From Alphaproteobacteria bacterium (GTDB taxonomy: Bacteria > Pseudomonadota > Alphaproteobacteria > Rs-D84), in contig JAFQTD010000009.1 in assembly GCA_017409215.1 (NCBI GenBank), positions 1 to 48,518 on the forward strand: DNA of 48,518 bases. Direction: 5' to 3'. Shown here piece after piece: positions 17,158 through 27,320 of the stretch. Numbering within the stretch: the stretch's first letter is position 1; each line of letters opens with the position of its first letter. A program made the position numbers and the translations under genes. The notes under the pieces are model-generated. The model worked only from the letters and a program-made list of their open reading frames with translations. It ran no database searches and was not told the origin of the DNA.

Positions 17158-19893
17158 ATGTACATCAAACAAATCAGCATACTGGCGCTTGGATTAATAT
17201 TATCGCACGAATCGTTTGCGGCAAATCCTGCTATACGTGCTGGGGCACTACGCCTAAACACATCATCCAGTTCAACACAATCGACACAGTCTGTGACCAA
17301 TCCCAGCAGCACAACAGGTGCCTTGGCATCGTACGAACGCGCCAGTCGTCTGCGTCCAAATCGTGTTCAAATAGGCGCTGTATCTGGCGGCACAACAAAC
17401 AATGCGAACACAGAATTGCTGAATACTGTATATGCGGAAATGGAACGTGTCACAAACGCGGTAGAGCAGGAATTATACGTCACCCAAAGACAAATTGATG
17501 ATTTAAAAGAAGAAATTGAAGAACGTGACGAAAAAATACAAGAACTTGAAGAAGCCTTGGAAGATTACGAAGACCTGAAAGAAACGGTAAAAAATATACC
17601 CAGTGTGTACTACACCAAACGGGAAGTTGATGCCAAGGGTTATGTTATGCCAAAAACAATGGAAAACGCGATTAACGTTGCCAAGACATCTGCGATAAGC
17701 AGTGCCCGCGATCAAGCTGTTGCAGAAATCCAAACCAAAGGTTTTATCACTGCGGATACCGTATATCAGGATATTGCAGTTGCCAAGGACAAAGCGATTG
17801 CAGATGCCAAAGAAGCCGCACTTGTCGCGGTCAAAGATATGGGGTTTGCGACGGTCGGAAAACTGAATGAAGTCGTCTCTGCAGAACGCGCCGCTCGTCA
17901 AGACGCATTGAAATCCTATGCCACCAAGGCCCAGGTTGCGACTGACATTGAAAATGTAAAAACCGCCGCCGTTGACGATGCAATTGCCGCTGTTGATGAA
18001 CGTAATTTTGCGACGATTTCCGCGGTTGATTCTGCAGTACTGGGGGCAACAGTGAATATTCGCCAAGAACGCGAAAATGCATTGAAATCCTATGCAACCA
18101 AGGCCCAGGTCGCATCTGACATTGCAACTGCAAAAACGGCCGCTGTTGATGATGCGGTTGCTGTGGTTGATGAACGTGGGTTTGCAACGGTATCTGCTGT
18201 TGATGGGAAACTGGCCAATCTGGAATTGGGTGTTGACAATGAAACAGTTACATCAATTGTTGACGACCGTATAAACGCACATAATTTTGCGACGATTTCC
18301 GCGGTTGATTCTGCAGTACTGGGGGCAACAGTAAACATTCGCGAAGAACGCGAAAACGCCCTGAAATCCTATGCAACCAAAGAACAACTTGCGACAGATA
18401 TTGCAAGTGTAAAAACAGCTGCGGTTGACGATGCGGTTGCTGCGGTTGATGAACGCAATTTTGCGACAATTTCTGCGGTTGATTCTGCGGTACTGGGGGC
18501 AACAGTAAACATTCGCGAAGAACGCGAAAACGCCCTGAAATCCTATGCCACCAAGGAACAACTTGCGGCAGACATTGCAAGTGTAAAAACAGCTGCGATT
18601 GATGATGCGGTTGCTGTGGTTGATGAACGCGGCTTTGTTAAACAGGCAACTGCAGATGAAATCTTTGCGACAAAGACAGACCTGACTGCGGTTGATAACA
18701 AGTTTAAAAACATCAGCAACACTGTTGCGGTTGACCTGGCACAAAACGATAGTTTCAAGGCACAGGTTCTGGACAGTCTTGACAGCAGTATCAGCGAATT
18801 ACCCGGCAAGGTGACAGTTATGGAAACAAAAATCGCCTCTCTGGATAAAGAGCTTTTTGACGGTGGTGTACCAAAATTCGCAAAGAAGATTGATATGGAC
18901 GAGTTCCGCCAAACATTACAAGACGAACCAACAAAAATCATCGGTCGTGAAAAGTTAATCGACACAGAATATGTTGTCGGAAAATTACCTGCAACGGTTT
19001 GTCGGACCAAAGATTGCCTGACGTCAATGATTGGCGATCATTACACAACCGACAGCAAGGTCGCACTAAAGATATCAGATTCGTTATACGAAGGTGGCGA
19101 CACATCCAAACCAAAATTCACAACCATTGCTGATAGAGAAGGCCTGGTGGCACGAATTGATGTGGTCGAAGGCTCATTTAAACCTGCGGTTTTGAAAGAA
19201 AAAATCTTAGGTATCAAAGAAAACAACGTAAACGTATTTGCGCTAAAATCAGATGTTGATGCCGAGGCAAATGCACGTAATGTTGCACTATCTGATTTAA
19301 ACACAACAATCACTGTTGTAGACAAGAAGTTTGGCGATTATACAAAAACAGCTGATTTAGGAAATGTTAATGTGATAACCGACAAAATATCTATAGCAAA
19401 GTCTGAAGCGATAAGTGGTGCAGTTGCCCAGGCCGCAAATGAACGTACCAATGCGTTGAAAGGCTATGCAACAACATCGGATTTGACTACTGTTGACGGC
19501 AAGTTTGGCGATTATACAAAAACAGCTGATTTAGGAAATGTTAATGTGATAACCGACAAAATATCCATAGCAAAGTCTGAAGCGATAAGTGGTGCAGTTG
19601 CCCAGGCCGCAAGTGAACGTACCGATGCGTTGAAAGGCTATGCAACAAATTCAGCATTGAATACTGTTGACGGCAAGTTTGGTAATTATACAACAACAAG
19701 TGCTATGAATACCAAAATATCAAATGCAAAGGATGAAGCGGTTGCCCAGGCCGCAAGTGAACGTGATGAAGTATTGAGTAGTTATGCGACACAAAGTTGG
19801 GTCGAGGACAAAGGTTATGCGACAAAGGCCTATGTCACAGAGCAGGTTGGTGGTAATGTACAATACCCAGGTGTCGGAGGCGAAGCAAGCTAA
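17158..19893 (+). CDS. Secreted coiled-coil repeat protein
   Basis: The start at 17158 has an AAGGGAG ribosome site and gives a clean Sec signal peptide (YIKQISILALGLILSHESFA); an in-frame ATG at 17125 lacks both. The mature protein (~890 residues) has a Ser/Thr-rich start, a strongly charged coiled coil near residues 90-145 (DDLKEEIEERDEKIQELEE), then alanine-rich repeats of the form ALKSYATKxQxAxDIxxxKTAAVDDAVAxVDERNFATISAVD. Two sets of 58-residue repeats are present (18280-18630 and 19333-19680). It resembles trimeric fibre or tail-fibre-like stalks, so a surface fibre is plausible, but no anchor domain is recognised at the C-terminus (...VQYPGVGGEAS). Function is inferred only. Confidence 0.82.
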   Translation: MYIKQISILALGLILSHESFAANPAIRAGALRLNTSSSSTQSTQSVTNPSSTTGALASYERASRLRPNRVQIGAVSGGTTNNANTELLNTVYAEMERVTNAVEQELYVTQRQIDDLKEEIEERDEKIQELEEALEDYEDLKETVKNIPSVYYTKREVDAKGYVMPKTMENAINVAKTSAISSARDQAVAEIQTKGFITADTVYQDIAVAKDKAIADAKEAALVAVKDMGFATVGKLNEVVSAERAARQDALKSYATKAQVATDIENVKTAAVDDAIAAVDERNFATISAVDSAVLGATVNIRQERENALKSYATKAQVASDIATAKTAAVDDAVAVVDERGFATVSAVDGKLANLELGVDNETVTSIVDDRINAHNFATISAVDSAVLGATVNIREERENALKSYATKEQLATDIASVKTAAVDDAVAAVDERNFATISAVDSAVLGATVNIREERENALKSYATKEQLAADIASVKTAAIDDAVAVVDERGFVKQATADEIFATKTDLTAVDNKFKNISNTVAVDLAQNDSFKAQVLDSLDSSISELPGKVTVMETKIASLDKELFDGGVPKFAKKIDMDEFRQTLQDEPTKIIGREKLIDTEYVVGKLPATVCRTKDCLTSMIGDHYTTDSKVALKISDSLYEGGDTSKPKFTTIADREGLVARIDVVEGSFKPAVLKEKILGIKENNVNVFALKSDVDAEANARNVALSDLNTTITVVDKKFGDYTKTADLGNVNVITDKISIAKSEAISGAVAQAANERTNALKGYATTSDLTTVDGKFGDYTKTADLGNVNVITDKISIAKSEAISGAVAQAASERTDALKGYATNSALNTVDGKFGNYTTTSAMNTKISNAKDEAVAQAASERDEVLSSYATQSWVEDKGYATKAYVTEQVGGNVQYPGVGGEAS
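18001..18630 (+). repeat. Coiled-coil repeats, 174-nt unit
   Basis: The block beginning AATTTTGCGACGATTTCCGC recurs at about 18004, 18283 and 18457; the last two are 174 nt (58 codons) apart and nearly identical. Confidence 0.85.
19333..19680 (+). repeat. Two further 174-nt in-frame repeats
   Basis: GGCGATTATACAAAAACAGC starts at 19333 and again at 19507, followed by ~100 nearly identical nt. The period equals that of the earlier repeats in the same gene. Confidence 0.88.
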
Positions 19894-19894
19894 A

Positions 19895-19925
19895 AAACCA
19901 AGGGCAGAGAAATCTGCCCTTTCTT
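19895..19925. terminator. Bidirectional terminator
   Basis: AGGGCAGA (19901-19908) pairs with TCTGCCCT (19913-19920), with an A run before and T-rich sequence after. It lies between two convergent genes. Confidence 0.87.
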
Positions 19926-19955
19926 ATTGCCCAATAAAATTATTTTTTTTAGACA

Positions 19956-21113
19956 TCAAACTTCGAAATTATAGTTTTTTACAGACCGTACAATTGCATC
20001 AACGATTTTATTTTGGTGTTTATCTGTTTTTAATAATTTTTCTTCTGCTGTATTTGACAAATGTCCAATTTCCAACAGGGCGCCCGGAACCGTAGACCGC
20101 AAAACTGCAAACGGCGCGTGTCGTACATCGGGCCCAGGCTGTTGTTCAATACTGGCGCGTTTAAATGACTTTGCGCATCCATTTGCGTATTCTTCACTCA
20201 TTTCAGCCACCGCATGTTGTTGCAGCGACGACAGGGCAATACGAATATTTTCTTCGAATTCGGTAAAGCCTTCTACCCCGATTTTATCAGCGGCATTTTC
20301 TGCCTCGGCCAATTTACGTGCCTCTTCGTCAGATGCCTTCTCGGACAAAGTATAAATCGAAAAACCTTTCATTTTACGACTGGGGTTTGCATTTGCGTGC
20401 AAAGATATAAACAAATCTGCCTTGCGTTTTTCTGCGATATTTGCACGTTCCGCCAACCTCAAATACTTGTCACTATCACGTGTCAGATATGTTTTAAAAC
20501 CATTTGAATCCAGCTTGTTTTTTAATTTCCTTGCAACTGACAAAACAATATCTTTTTCCCGCGTACCGCCACGTCCGATACACCCCGGGTCTTTACCCCC
20601 ATGTCCGGCATCAATCACAATAATATATTTACGTGCGGCTGTAATCGCAGTTGTCTGTGTCGCAGATGTTGTTGTGTATGATTTCGGTGTTGTCCCCGCA
20701 ACAAAATCCAAAACCAGTCGATAATCATTGTCACCATTTGGTTCCAATAATAAAATCGACGATTTTTGAATTTCAGCAATTGGCTTTTTTAAATTTGCAA
20801 TAATTTGCAACTTATCACCAACCTGGGTCTGCACAACAGATTTTACCAGTGCATCTGCGGCCAATTTTGGTTGTATACTATTATTTGCCCCCGTATTGGA
20901 CAGTGTCACAACCAGCTGATTTTCCGGATACGACAATGAATACGACGGACGATTTGCAGTTTCTATGACTAAACGCGATTTATTCCCAGGTTGCACCCCT
21001 GTACGCAATCCACGCAGGCTATTGCGTGCAGCAAATGCCATACGTGGCAGTGCCGTCATCGCAACAATTGAAAAACCTGTAAACTTTAAAAGTCCGCGCC
21101 TACTAATTTTCAT
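19956..21113 (-). CDS. N-acetylmuramoyl-L-alanine amidase (Amidase_3) with Tat signal
   Basis: The 385-residue protein begins with a twin-arginine signal (SRRGLLKF, then a hydrophobic run to FA), so it is probably exported folded to the periplasm. An AMIN-like beta domain follows (~res 35-140). The zinc amidase domain has IVIDAGHGGKDPG, the glutamate in GGTREKDIVLSVA, the histidine in LFISLHANA, and the catalytic GALLEIGHLSN. It should cleave the amide bond between MurNAc and the stem peptide in septal peptidoglycan splitting, as AmiA/AmiC do. TATAAT ends 9 nt before the ATG with TTGTAT 17 nt further upstream and no ribosome site, indicating a near-leaderless mRNA. Confidence 0.93.
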   Translation of the reverse strand: MKISRRGLLKFTGFSIVAMTALPRMAFAARNSLRGLRTGVQPGNKSRLVIETANRPSYSLSYPENQLVVTLSNTGANNSIQPKLAADALVKSVVQTQVGDKLQIIANLKKPIAEIQKSSILLLEPNGDNDYRLVLDFVAGTTPKSYTTTSATQTTAITAARKYIIVIDAGHGGKDPGCIGRGGTREKDIVLSVARKLKNKLDSNGFKTYLTRDSDKYLRLAERANIAEKRKADLFISLHANANPSRKMKGFSIYTLSEKASDEEARKLAEAENAADKIGVEGFTEFEENIRIALSSLQQHAVAEMSEEYANGCAKSFKRASIEQQPGPDVRHAPFAVLRSTVPGALLEIGHLSNTAEEKLLKTDKHQNKIVDAIVRSVKNYNFEV

Positions 21114-21122
21114 ATCTTGAAT

Positions 21123-21151
21123 ATTATATCAAAAAAACAGATTTTATACAA
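21123..21151 (-). promoter_or_regulatory. Promoter of the amidase gene
   Basis: On the minus strand TTGTAT (21151-21146), 17-nt spacer, TATAAT (21128-21123), then 9 nt to the ATG at 21113. Confidence 0.6.
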
Positions 21152-21164
21152 GGGTATTTGAAAG

Positions 21165-21190
21165 TAAAAAACCGCCAATCGGCGGTTTAT
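21165..21190 (-). terminator. Terminator
   Basis: AAACCGCC and GGCGGTTT form an 8-bp stem around GATT (21169-21188), followed on the minus strand by a T run. It ends the gene at 21195. Confidence 0.85.
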
Positions 21191-21194
21191 TTTT

Positions 21195-22466
21195 TTAATG
21201 GCTGGCACAATTCGCGTGGTTCTGCGCCACCAAGGACTGTTCAACAGACGTTAATTGCGCAACCGGTATTATATAGCAACGCGCACTGTCGCGAACAATG
21301 AATACCTTGGTTCCGCGTGTGTATGCCGTCTGCATATTGTCCATTTGTGCGCTGTTTAAAAACGCATTCTGTGTTGTTGATGGATTGGACAGCGCCGCCA
21401 TTACCAACTGATGTGCATCATTGTAATTATATAATTCTGACAACGATGTCACCTCCATCCAGATTGGTTGATTTGCATACGGATTTGCCACTGCGCTATT
21501 TGTTTGTGGGAATGCCGCCCCAACAGCCGCCGCTGCAACCGTCTGCAAGACCGATGGTGCATTGGAATTCGTTGTGTGTGGCGCCAGATTTAATTGCATA
21601 TTATCACCGCATGCCAAATTCATACGATTGGTATATCCTGCCAAAACCGCATCAACCGCCGCCTGCCATTCTGCACCTTTGCTATTCAAGTCCAAACTGA
21701 CGATTTTTTCCGCCCAACCCCAAATGTTTCCGCCGACATTACCAGCATTAGAAAATCTGGTGACCATTTCAGCACTGCCCCCAGGAACGCCAGCACCACA
21801 ATAATCAGTCAATTGCGATACCAGTTTGCTGTCTGTTTCGTTACCGTATGCCAACGCAACCGCATGACACGCCATTGCAGCCTCTAATTCCTGGCGACGT
21901 TTCAGGCACAAATCAGAATGTGATTTAGACAGCTGATTTGCCATATTCGCCATAGATAGATACGACATTAATTCTTGCTGAACATACGACGGACATAGCT
22001 GTGCGGCCGTATTCATCCCACCAACATAATTTTTAGTATTTGCACCAAACTGCGGCAACAAAATTTCATTATCTTTCTGCAAACATAACAACGCATAGTT
22101 GTACAGTTCGCTTTCTGTTGCATATTGACATTTTGTTGTTGGCACACCGGACACCACCGTCACATCACCACAATAATCGGTTAAACATTTAAATATTTTT
22201 TCACGACAGGCCGTATCAACATCGGGCTGATTTACGATAAAATAAACATTTTTTTGATTGTTCTTGTACGCATTCGCCACCGCTGCATTTCCGCGCAACA
22301 CATTATTGTTGTTGTCGCCATTATTGTTGGTTGCCGCCGTAGGCACCTGTATAACCATGGCACGATTTTTATCGGATGCACTGACCGTACCTGCAGACAC
22401 CGCAACCGCCGTATTTGCAGCAATACATGCATATACTAAACCCAAAAAACAAGAAAAACGTTTCAT
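21195..22466 (-). CDS. Secreted cysteine-containing protein of unknown function (423 aa)
   Basis: The start is set at 22466 (MKRFSCFLG), which has a GAGAGG ribosome site and gives a signal peptide ending near AVAVSA; an in-frame ATG at 22529 lacks a ribosome site. The mature protein has Asn runs near the N-terminus, then cysteines in a regular helical context (CREKIFKCLTDYCGDV, CLQKDNE, CLKRRQELEAAMACHAVA, LTDYCGAG) that suggest disulfide-bonded helices in the periplasm. No known domain is recognised. It stands alone with its own terminator. Confidence 0.78.
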   Translation of the reverse strand: MKRFSCFLGLVYACIAANTAVAVSAGTVSASDKNRAMVIQVPTAATNNNGDNNNNVLRGNAAVANAYKNNQKNVYFIVNQPDVDTACREKIFKCLTDYCGDVTVVSGVPTTKCQYATESELYNYALLCLQKDNEILLPQFGANTKNYVGGMNTAAQLCPSYVQQELMSYLSMANMANQLSKSHSDLCLKRRQELEAAMACHAVALAYGNETDSKLVSQLTDYCGAGVPGGSAEMVTRFSNAGNVGGNIWGWAEKIVSLDLNSKGAEWQAAVDAVLAGYTNRMNLACGDNMQLNLAPHTTNSNAPSVLQTVAAAAVGAAFPQTNSAVANPYANQPIWMEVTSLSELYNYNDAHQLVMAALSNPSTTQNAFLNSAQMDNMQTAYTRGTKVFIVRDSARCYIIPVAQLTSVEQSLVAQNHANCASH

Positions 22467-22529
22467 AAAATCCCTCTCGCTTAACTGTACATATGATAAC
22501 ACGATTAATAAATAAAAGCAAACATTCAT

Positions 22530-22557
22530 TTGATTAAAAGAAATAAAATGTTATAAT
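22530..22557 (+). promoter_or_regulatory. Promoter of prfB
   Basis: TTGATT (22530-22535), 16-nt spacer, TATAAT (22552-22557). The -10 ends 9 nt before the ATG at 22567. Confidence 0.6.
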
Positions 22558-22566
22558 ACAGTCATT

Positions 22567-23635
22567 ATGATAATTGTACCCGATGTTTTATTACAAATCT
22601 CGAACGACATTTCTGCCGTCAGGGGGTTTCTTTGACTTTGACAAAATCGAAACAGAACTAGGTGATTTAACCGCGCGCGCAAATTCTGCTGATTTGTGGG
22701 ACAATCCCGATATCGCACGTCAAGTATTGCAAAAGAAATCAAATTTGGAAAAGATTCTGAACGATTTCCAACAAATGCAAGAAGATTATCAAACATTGTG
22801 CGAATTATACAAGATTGATTCGAACGACCCCGACATCATCGATTCAATTGAAAAATTATCTGAAACCGCACATCGCGCAAAGTTCATAACACTTTTTCGC
22901 GAACCTGCGGACAACAATGGCGCATTTTTATTTATTCAGGCTGGTGCCGGCGGGACTGAGGCTCAAGACTGGGCGCAAATGTTATCGCGTATGTATGCCC
23001 GATGGGCAGAAAGGCATAATTTCACCTGTGAAGTAATCGAAGAACACGCCGGTGATACCGCCGGAATCAAGAACATAACATATCGCATATCTGGCGACAG
23101 GGTGTATGGCTGGCTCAAGAACGAAATCGGCGTGCACAGATTGGTCAGAATTTCGCCATTTAACGCCAATGGCAAGCGTCAAACCAGTTTTGCATCTGTC
23201 GACGTTTGGCCTGATATTGATGATACTATTGAAATTGAAATCAACGATAAAGACTTGCGGATTGACACATATCGTTCATCTGGGGCAGGCGGTCAACACG
23301 TCAACAAAACAGATTCCGCAGTACGTATTACACACATCCCGACAAATACAGTCGTCACGTGTCAAAATGAACGCAGTCAGATTCAGAACAAAGAAATGGC
23401 AATGAAGATGTTGCGCAGCAAGTTATACGAACTGGAACTAAAAAAACGCGCCGCCGAAGAAGATGCCGCCAAGGCCGCACAAAAGAAAATAGAGTGGGGC
23501 AGTCAAATCAGGAACTATGTCTTGTACCCATACCAATTGGTCAAAGACGTTCGAACAAACGTGGAAAAGACAGATTCTGCAGCGGTACTAGACGGTGATT
23601 TAGATGATTTTATGTTGGCAAGTTTACAACAATAA
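22567..23635 (+). CDS. prfB: Peptide chain release factor 2 with programmed +1 frameshift
   Basis: RF2 releases peptides at UGA and UAA. Translation starts at 22567 and reads 22 codons to CTT (22630-22632), then an in-frame TGA (22633-22635). Skipping T22633 and resuming at 22634 continues the RF2 sequence as RGFLDFDK, matching RGYLDYD of E. coli RF2. The site AGGGGG-TTT-CTT-TGA-C carries the internal Shine-Dalgarno (22621-22626) and slippery CTT of the known autoregulatory frameshift. The joined product is 355 residues with the codon-recognition SPF (RISPFNANG) and catalytic GGQ (GAGGQHVNKTDSAVRI). Low RF2 favours frameshifting. The downstream-frame ATG at 22574 is not the start. tRNA-Arg follows. 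Confidence 0.96.
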
Positions 23636-23644
23636 ACGCTTTTC

Positions 23645-23673
23645 TTGCAATCGCAATCAAAAGGTCTTATAAT
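23645..23673 (+). promoter_or_regulatory. Promoter of tRNA-Arg
   Basis: TTGCAA (23645-23650), 17-nt spacer, TATAAT (23668-23673). The tmRNA gene has the same -35 hexamer and spacing. Confidence 0.75.
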
Positions 23674-23683
23674 TACCGGCAAC

Positions 23684-23760
23684 GCACCTGTGGCTCAACT
23701 GGATAGAGCATCGCCCTCCGAAGGCGGGGATTGCGCGTTCGAATCGCGCCAGGTGCGCCA
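23684..23760 (+). tRNA. tRNA-Arg (anticodon CCG)
   Basis: The 77-nt cloverleaf is complete: acceptor GCACCTG/CAGGTGC, D arm GCTC...GAGC, anticodon loop CTCCGAA (CCG at 34-36), T arm GCGCG-TTCGAAT-CGCGC, discriminator G and encoded CCA. Confidence 0.97.
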
Positions 23761-23831
23761 AATTTAAACGATATATTTTTCTTGTTTTTAGCATATAATT
23801 TTGCTTCAATTCACCAAAGAAAAGCCAAAAT

Positions 23832-24302
23832 ATGAAGACGAACATAATTTTATTATCGCTTGCCATTGTTTTATGTGGGTGTAACAGCATACACCTGCAA
23901 CCAAATTCATTAACACCGAACGCGACTGTTTATACCACGCGCGGCGGATATACATTGCGCCCTGCAATCAAAGAACTGATGCAAGAACGCGGTTATGAAA
24001 TAAAAATAGGCAAGATAACCGATAGCAATAATATGTTTGAAAACGGTATTTTTGAGGGCGAAATTTTCGACATCCCCGAAACTGCACAATACATTTTGCG
24101 CGTATCTGAAGACAGCGAACGCTTTCGCCCAATCTGGTGTGCATTTAATGGATTTTGGTGGTGGCGCTTTTATGTATCAATTGTCGACCAACACAACAGT
24201 AAAGAGATTCTGACCTGGACAGGTCGTGGCTGTGCAAACAGCACCATTCGAAAAATGGAAAATATTTTAAACAAACTAGAGGAAACACACAATGAACAAT
24301 AA
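23832..24302 (+). CDS. Putative lipoprotein (156 aa)
   Basis: The N-terminus KTNIILLSLAIVLCGC ends in a lipobox-like LCGC. The mature part has a WCAFNGFWWWRFYVS stretch and WTGRGCANS near the end. The predicted fold resembles small Sbp-type stress-response lipoproteins of Gram-negatives (YTTRGGYTLRPAI...RGYEI), but I cannot assign a family. TATAAT at 23794-23799 probably serves this gene. Its last 11 nt overlap the start of the next gene, so the two are translationally coupled. Confidence 0.78.
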   Translation: MKTNIILLSLAIVLCGCNSIHLQPNSLTPNATVYTTRGGYTLRPAIKELMQERGYEIKIGKITDSNNMFENGIFEGEIFDIPETAQYILRVSEDSERFRPIWCAFNGFWWWRFYVSIVDQHNSKEILTWTGRGCANSTIRKMENILNKLEETHNEQ

Positions 24303-24501
24303 AACAAAGCAAAACAACATTTCTGCAACCGTTGCCTACTCAGAAACATATGAAATAACACAGCATGATTATACCATAATACAAATGAAGTTATGCGATA
24401 TTAAAAGTATGCTGTACTGTAATGAAAACCCTGCTTTTATAGAAAGCGAACTAGATAATTTATCTAAAATGCTAAAAAAAGCAGTACAAAAACAAAGATA
24501 A
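24292..24501 (+). CDS. Small unknown protein (69 aa) coupled to the lipoprotein gene
   Basis: The ATG lies inside the 3' end of the upstream lipoprotein gene, behind a GAGGAAA ribosome site. The product is hydrophilic, with a helical C-terminus (ESELDNLSKMLKKAVQKQ) and a single cysteine pair (CDIKSMLYC). No domain is recognised. A terminator follows at 24558. Confidence 0.6.
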   Translation: MNNKTKQNNISATVAYSETYEITQHDYTIIQMKLCDIKSMLYCNENPAFIESELDNLSKMLKKAVQKQR

Positions 24502-24557
24502 AAAATATATTTGAATAAATTTTTATAAATCTGTACAACAAAAACAGTAAAAATAAA

Positions 24558-24585
24558 TTCCCCTGTGAAACACAGGGGAATTTTA
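24558..24585. terminator. Terminator
   Basis: TTCCCCTGTG (24558-24567) and CACAGGGGAA (24571-24580) form a 10-bp stem with AT-rich flanks, between convergent genes. Confidence 0.87.
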
Positions 24586-24616
24586 CTTTATCTAAACTGC
24601 CATTATAGGCTAACTT

Positions 24617-25240
24617 TTAATCATCGATTGCTGCATATTCACAGAAACCCTCGTTTGTATCACAGCGGGAAATTGTGCCTTCGCTGATGAAGTATCCTTG
24701 GTCGTGCAAGCATGCTGGGCATACTTTTGGTGCCTCGGTCCCAATGTGCCACATACCACAATTTGTGCAACGCCACATAACGATATTGTCTTGCTTGAAC
24801 AAAGTGCCGTTTTCAATTGCATCAATTAATGCGCGAAAACGTGATTCGTGATAACGTTCTGCATAACCAATGTTTTTCAAGATTTCTGCAATTGCTGGGA
24901 ATCCTTCTTGGGCAGCGATTTGTGCGAACTTTGGATACATATCTGTATTTTCTTCGTGTTCGCCGTATGCCGCAGCCTGCAAGTTTTCCAATGTTGTGCC
25001 AACTTTACCCGCAGGAAACGCAGCTGTGATTTCCAGTTCACCACCTTCCAAGAATTTAAACAAACGTGACGCGTGTTCTTTTTCCTGGTCTGCTGTTTCT
25101 AAAAAGATTTTTGCAATTGCCTGATAACCTTCTTTCTTTGCCGCAGACGCAAAAAATGTATAGCGATTACGTGCCTGGGATTCACCTGCGAACGCAATTA
25201 ACAGATTTTTTTCGGTCTGTGTACCTTTCAATGATACCAT
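24617..25240 (-). CDS. rbr: Rubrerythrin
   Basis: Residues 1-140 form the four-helix diiron ferritin-like domain, with the ligand motifs EKNLLIAFAGESQARNRY, ETADQEKEHA and ENLQAAAYGEHEE followed by GYAERYHESRF. The C-terminal rubredoxin-like centre has CTNCGMWHIG...CPACLHDQG. Rubrerythrins reduce hydrogen peroxide, using electrons passed through the FeCys4 site, and are typical of anaerobes or microaerophiles. The protein (207 aa) carries ~25 extra residues after the rubredoxin domain with two more cysteines. An AAGGAG-like ribosome site precedes the ATG. Confidence 0.95.
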   Translation of the reverse strand: MVSLKGTQTEKNLLIAFAGESQARNRYTFFASAAKKEGYQAIAKIFLETADQEKEHASRLFKFLEGGELEITAAFPAGKVGTTLENLQAAAYGEHEENTDMYPKFAQIAAQEGFPAIAEILKNIGYAERYHESRFRALIDAIENGTLFKQDNIVMWRCTNCGMWHIGTEAPKVCPACLHDQGYFISEGTISRCDTNEGFCEYAAIDD

Positions 25241-25321
25241 TGTATAGTTCTCCTTTATTGGTTAGTTGTTTTTTCCAAACAAAATATTAACAGATTTATA
25301 CCAAAATGCAAAAAATTATTT

Positions 25322-25866
25322 TTATTTCGACATAATATTCTTACAGGCAACAGAATGTATTAAATCCATATATTCATCATATAAACGAATCCCCAGAAAC
25401 GCACGCGCCTGTTCAATTGTTGAACCATATGCCCAATATGTACCATTATCAGTTGTGTACTTTGCAACAATTGTTGTGTATGTAATGCTATCAGTATACC
25501 CATAACAGTTGTATGTAAGTAATGCCGCCCGATAAAATTCGAACTTATTTTTTTCTTGTTTTGGCAGACGTTCACCCAACAAAAAAGGGCGACCACGAAC
25601 CACTTGTATCCCGTCTGGTATGGGGCGTTGGATTCGCCATTCACCACCAATAAAATCAACATCGTTAAACTTTACAGATGATAATGGTATTTTATTCAAA
25701 TTATAATCAAACGCAACGGCATGGTTCTCACGCGCCGCATTAAAGGCCTGTCTTTTTTCTGCAACTGTCTTGTATGTTGACAGGTTGTTTACAATCTTAT
25801 CGTCTGGACTGCCCAACAAGCGTTCTTCTAATTTCTTGTGCAATCTTTCCATCAAAATACCAGTCA

Positions 25867-25867
<1 letters not shown>
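25322..25867 (-). CDS. Unknown protein coupled to obg (181 aa)
   Basis: Its ATG shares one base with the stop codon of obg (TAATG), so translation is coupled; a second Met at residue 6 is an alternative start. The sequence is cytosolic in character, with an N-terminal helix (ERLHKKLEERLLG) and a Tyr-rich C-terminal half (YRAALLTYNCYGYTDSITYTT). I do not recognise a family. Co-expression with the ribosome-assembly GTPase is the only functional hint. Confidence 0.72.
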
Positions 25868-26898
<1,031 letters not shown>

Positions 26899-26906
26899 TT
26901 AAAAAC

Positions 26907-26935
26907 TTGCAATTTCCAGTCTAAAAGAGTATAAT
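26907..26935 (+). promoter_or_regulatory. Promoter of tmRNA
   Basis: TTGCAA (26907-26912), 17-nt spacer, TATAAT (26930-26935). Confidence 0.75.
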
Positions 26936-26941
26936 ATATGC

Positions 26942-27284
26942 GCTGCACAGCAGTGATGATTCTGAATCCGTTGTGAAATAGTCATTTTGGACTGGGGGGC
27001 GGTACCCCACAGCTCCACCATTTTTTGATATGATTTATGGTTATATCTGGAAATGGGGCTGACATAGATTCGACAGATGATGAAAGACAAATTGGGTGAA
27101 TCTGACGTGGTGTCATAAAAAACCAACTAAAAACTGAATGGCGATAGAATCGCTGCGAACGACAATGTTCGCCTTGCAATGGCTGCCTAATGATGGCATT
27201 GGATTTGGTTGGCGATTGTTGACCGAATCCGTTTAAGCAATTGCGGGGTTTGTCGGGTACCTGGCACCAGAAACCCGACATTTT
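26942..27284 (+). ncRNA. ssrA: Circularly permuted two-piece tmRNA
   Basis: tmRNA rescues stalled ribosomes. The acceptor piece comes first and ends CAGCTCC-A-CCA (27010-27020). After a ~34-nt excised loop the mature 5' end GGGGCTG (27055-27061) pairs with it, giving a 7-bp acceptor stem including one G-U. The T arm is TGGGG/CCCCA. The tag frame runs from GCT at 27152 to TAA at 27188 and encodes AANDNVRLAMAA, with the AAND start and MAA end typical of proteolysis tags; a TGA follows. The last hairpin TGTCGGGT/ACCCGACA (27251-27280) with TTTT ends transcription. Permuted tmRNA is characteristic of Alphaproteobacteria. Exact ends of the two pieces are estimates. Confidence 0.95.
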
Positions 27285-27320
27285 ACTACATAATATTAAT
27301 TATTTAAAAAGGAACACAAA

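Noticed and set aside
17158..19893. CRISPR-like or phage-array origin for the repeats in this gene
   Set aside because: Repeats are in frame, 174 nt long and contiguous with coding sequence, without unique spacers.
22574..23635. prfB starting at ATG 22574
   Set aside because: Its first residues do not match RF2; the frameshift site and the frame from 22567 give the correct N-terminus.
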